Source: Sedimentisphaerales bacterium (GTDB taxonomy: Bacteria > Planctomycetota > Phycisphaerae > Sedimentisphaerales > SM23-30). From it: a stretch of 7,503 nucleotides of DNA. Made by a program: the position numbers and the translations under genes. Positions 5,399 through 7,503 of the stretch are shown piece after piece (positions within the stretch are counted from its first letter, which is position 1; each line of letters begins with the position of its first letter). The notes beneath the pieces were generated by a model, which was not told the DNA's origin, made no database searches, and saw only the letters and a list, made by a program, of their open reading frames with translations. Location: positions 1 to 7,503 of the forward strand of contig DAOWAK010000049.1 in assembly GCA_030634605.1 (NCBI GenBank), in the 5' to 3' direction.

Positions 5399-7291
5399 AT
5401 GAACACGAGTAAAAAAATGATATCTGGACTGTCTGGGCTGTCTGGGCTGTCTGGGCTGATGATTTTGCTGATCCTGGCAATTGGCAACGGTTATACCGTT
5501 GCCCGGGAGCAAGCCGATTCGACAGAAGAATTCCCGGTTACATTGATTGATCAGATGGAAATAACTGCCGAACCGGTTGAAGAATCACCGACGACATCGG
5601 TCGATCAGATTGAGATAATCGCCGAACCGGTTGAAGAATCGCCGGCAACTCCTGACACTCAGGCTGAAGAAGTGGAAGTCGCCTTAATGCAGGAAAATAC
5701 CTCAGCCGAACCCGTTAACGATGCAGTTGCGGTCGTCGAAACTGAAGTTGCCGAAATAGCTGAACCCGATGCTGACGGCACCTTACCATTCCTCAAACAC
5801 AAAGGTGATATCACCGAATTTCTCGGCCTGCTGGGCAAAGCCAGCGAAAAAAATATCATTCTCTCCCCCCAGGTCCGCGGTCCGATTTCCGTCGATCTTT
5901 ACGATGTTACCTTTAAGGAAGCTTTGGACGCGGTGCTCACCATTAACGAATTCGCTTACGAGGAAAAAGGCTCCTTCATCTTCGTTTACACCCAGCAAGA
6001 ATTCGAAGCCCTCCAAGCAGCTGCGCGAAAGATGGAAACCGCGGTTTACAGACTGAATTATATTCCCGCCAGGGACGTTGAAGAGCTTATCAAGCCTCTG
6101 GTCAGCAGCAGCGGCATGGTAACCACCTCGCCCGAAGCCGGTGAACCTGAACTTGAAGGCGGGGAAAACTGGGCGGTAAGCAACTACATAATCGTTCGTG
6201 ATTTCCCGGAACAGCTTGAACAAATTGCTCAGTTAATCAAGGATATCGACCAACGTCCGCCCCAGGTGCTTGTCGAAGCGACTATTCTGGTGGCGAGTCT
6301 GGACGATACCAACAAACTCGGTATCGATCTAAGCTACCTGGGTGGCGCCATCAGTGCCGGCAACCTCAACATCGACAGCTCTGCCGGAACCGACAGTAGC
6401 GTAACTTCCGAATTTACCGCTTCGGCAGCCGTCGGAACCGGCGGCCTTTCCATTGGTATCACCAACAACAACATTGGCGTTTTGATTCGTGCTCTCGAAA
6501 GCATCACTGACGTTGTTACTCTGGGCAATCCCAAGATCATGACCCTCAACCGCCAACAGGGTAAGGTCCATGTCGGCAACAGCGATGGGTATATTACTAC
6601 CGAAGTTTCCGCCACCACCGCTACCCAGACCGTCAAATTTCTCGATACTGGTACAACACTGATCTTCCGTCCTTTTGTTATGCAGGATGACTATATTCGC
6701 ATGGAACTGAATCCTTCCGACAGTAGCGGTGGTGTTGAAGTAGTCGGCGACTTCACCTTGCCTTCTGAGACAAAAGCCGAGGTCCAGACCAACGTGCTGG
6801 TTCGCGACGGCCAGACCATCGTTATCGGCGGTTTGTTCCGCGACAGGACTACCATCGGACGCTCTCAGATTCCTGTGCTTGGTAACCTGCCCGGCGTGGG
6901 AGCCCTCTTCAGAAGCACCAGTGACGTCGTCGAAAAAGAAGAAGTAATTTTTCTGATCACTCCTCACATTGTCAAAGAAGAAGTTGATTACGCTCTGGCC
7001 CGTGAAGTCAGGGATAACTGCGATACGATGATAGCCGGGATGTACGATGGCTTGCAGTGGCATGGCCGGGAAAAAGTTTCCGGTACTCACTACCACTGGG
7101 CTCGCGAACACCTTGCTGCCGGTGAACTTGATAAAGCCCTTTGGGATGTCAACATTGCCGCCAATACCACACCAGGCTACCTGGATGCCATCAAGCTTCG
7201 GGACGAGTTACGCACCGAAAAAATGTACGTCGGCACTAAAACCAGCATGAGGTCTTTCATGCGCGACCTGCTGGAAAGAGAGTCGAGATAA
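5399..7291 (+). CDS. Secretin, outer-membrane gate of a type II secretion / type IV pilus system
   Basis: A 630-residue secretin (PilQ/GspD superfamily). I start at the ATG at 5399, which has GGGAG 7 nt upstream; an in-frame ATG at 5381 adds six residues but has a poor site. Residues 1-35 look like a signal peptide (KK, hydrophobic core, VA before R36). Residues 37-132 form an acidic, Pro-rich linker. An STN/N0-like domain (about 130-198) is followed by an N1-like ring domain (about 217-285, beginning YRLNYIPARDVEEL). The secretin beta-barrel domain runs from about 290 to 525. It contains LGNPKIMTLNRQQGKVHVG and the signature VRDGQTIVIGG (468-478) with IPVLGNLPGVGALF (491-504), then EEVIFLITPHIV. 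The last 100 or so residues are helical, with a TPR-like WAREHLAAGELDKALWDV segment. No AMIN domain is seen. The protein would form the ring through which the pilus or substrate leaves. Confidence 0.95.
   Translation: MNTSKKMISGLSGLSGLSGLMILLILAIGNGYTVAREQADSTEEFPVTLIDQMEITAEPVEESPTTSVDQIEIIAEPVEESPATPDTQAEEVEVALMQENTSAEPVNDAVAVVETEVAEIAEPDADGTLPFLKHKGDITEFLGLLGKASEKNIILSPQVRGPISVDLYDVTFKEALDAVLTINEFAYEEKGSFIFVYTQQEFEALQAAARKMETAVYRLNYIPARDVEELIKPLVSSSGMVTTSPEAGEPELEGGENWAVSNYIIVRDFPEQLEQIAQLIKDIDQRPPQVLVEATILVASLDDTNKLGIDLSYLGGAISAGNLNIDSSAGTDSSVTSEFTASAAVGTGGLSIGITNNNIGVLIRALESITDVVTLGNPKIMTLNRQQGKVHVGNSDGYITTEVSATTATQTVKFLDTGTTLIFRPFVMQDDYIRMELNPSDSSGGVEVVGDFTLPSETKAEVQTNVLVRDGQTIVIGGLFRDRTTIGRSQIPVLGNLPGVGALFRSTSDVVEKEEVIFLITPHIVKEEVDYALAREVRDNCDTMIAGMYDGLQWHGREKVSGTHYHWAREHLAAGELDKALWDVNIAANTTPGYLDAIKLRDELRTEKMYVGTKTSMRSFMRDLLERESR
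5423..5458 (+). repeat. Four-copy 9-bp repeat encoding (Ser-Gly-Leu)4 in the secretin signal peptide
   Basis: Units of TCTGGGCTG lie at 5432-5440, 5441-5449 and 5450-5458, preceded by TCTGGACTG (5423-5431) with one mismatch. They are in frame and encode Ser-Gly-Leu four times (residues 9-20), directly before the hydrophobic core of the signal peptide. Gain or loss of units would lengthen or shorten the signal peptide by three residues without a frameshift. Confidence 0.92.
5546..5644 (+). repeat. Two-copy 54-bp-period repeat in the secretin linker
   Basis: Nucleotides 5546-5590 and 5600-5644 encode IDQMEITAEPVEESP (50-64) and VDQIEIIAEPVEESP (68-82). The two copies are also close at the DNA level, which points to a fairly recent internal duplication of an 18-codon unit. 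Confidence 0.85.
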
Positions 7292-7503
7292 AATTCTTAC
7301 ATGTTAATGACGTTTAATGTAGGCCTTAACCTTCATGACGTTATTTATCGAAGTATAAAAATATGTCAGACGAAAGTTGACCGGCCGGCGGTTCTTGCTG
7401 AATTTCAGTAAGGGCCGCCGGCATGCAACATTGAAAAGTTAGATAATTGAGATAAAAATCACGTTGCGATTATCACGTGAAAAACAGACGTGTCCATGGA
7501 GAT
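7292..7503. other. Downstream region without a recognisable gene
   Basis: These 212 bp hold a direct repeat ATGACGTT (7307-7314 and 7335-7342), the long hairpin listed separately, an inverted repeat GATAAT/ATTATC (7442-7447 with 7469-7474) and the 8-bp palindrome TCACGTGA (7473-7480). The last could be an operator half-site pair for a gene beginning beyond the window. I see no start with a ribosome site inside it. Confidence 0.5.
7384..7422. terminator. Very stable hairpin after the secretin, probable 3' end of the transcript
   Basis: GCCGGCGG (7384-7391) pairs perfectly with CCGCCGGC (7415-7422). The pairing continues inward through TTCTTGCTGA and TCAGTAAGG with three G-U wobbles, making an unbroken stem of about 18 bp and a 3-nt loop. 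It lies about 90 nt after the secretin stop. No T run follows on either strand, so it is not a standard intrinsic terminator. It could block 3' exonucleases, act with Rho, or be a copy of a palindromic repeat family. Confidence 0.55.

Noticed and set aside
5210..5512. Minus-strand 100-codon frame across the secretin leader with PRQPRQPRQ repeats
   Set aside because: The repeat is the reverse reading of the Ser-Gly-Leu microsatellite. There is no ribosome site or domain.
6329..7111. 260-codon minus-strand frame opposite the secretin
   Set aside because: Shadow of the strongly conserved secretin domain; composition is Gly/Val-rich with no domain.

Overview
The window reads as one plus-strand cluster for a type IV pilus / type II secretion-like machine. 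I infer a Planctomycetota-type bacterium, perhaps Phycisphaerae. The hints are several GspG-like pilins in a row with a GPY...P.NP(F/I) motif, a PilN-like protein that starts INLLPDWY, a secretin with a helical C-terminal extension, roughly even GC content, and long gene gaps carrying 9-bp tandem repeats and palindromes. No ribosomal or housekeeping marker is present, so this assignment is tentative.

Layout: 1-763 has no convincing gene. It contains a candidate promoter (361-389) and, if that promoter is real, a leader of about 370 nt. Pilin 1 (764-1240) ends in a 9-bp tandem repeat that supplies three in-frame stops, and a strong intrinsic terminator follows. Pilin 2 (1369-1884) starts only 17 nt after that terminator. 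A 281-bp gap holds three hairpins, one of them a dispersed-type palindrome. Next come pilin 3 (2166-2711), a 95-residue membrane/coiled-coil protein (2721-3008), a GspH/FimT-like minor pilin (3046-3570), a PilM-like ATPase (3602-4741) and a very short PilN-like membrane protein (4814-5179). A 219-bp structured gap precedes a large secretin (5399-7291). The last 212 bp hold a very stable hairpin and no recognisable gene.

How the parts fit (inference from the families): the prepilins would be cut by a prepilin peptidase encoded elsewhere and assembled into a pilus or pseudopilus. PilM and the PilN-like protein would form the cytoplasmic/inner-membrane platform. The secretin would be the outer-membrane gate. 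The assembly ATPase (PilB/GspE), the polytopic platform protein (PilC/GspF), PilO/GspM, PilP/GspC and the peptidase are all missing from this window.

The less ordinary points are the small protein embedded among the pilins, the truncated PilN-like protein, the secretin's 96-residue linker without any Lys or Arg, its four-copy Ser-Gly-Leu signal-peptide repeat, and the structured RNA-like gaps around the secretin and pilin 2. I found no CRISPR array, transposase, tRNA or rRNA.
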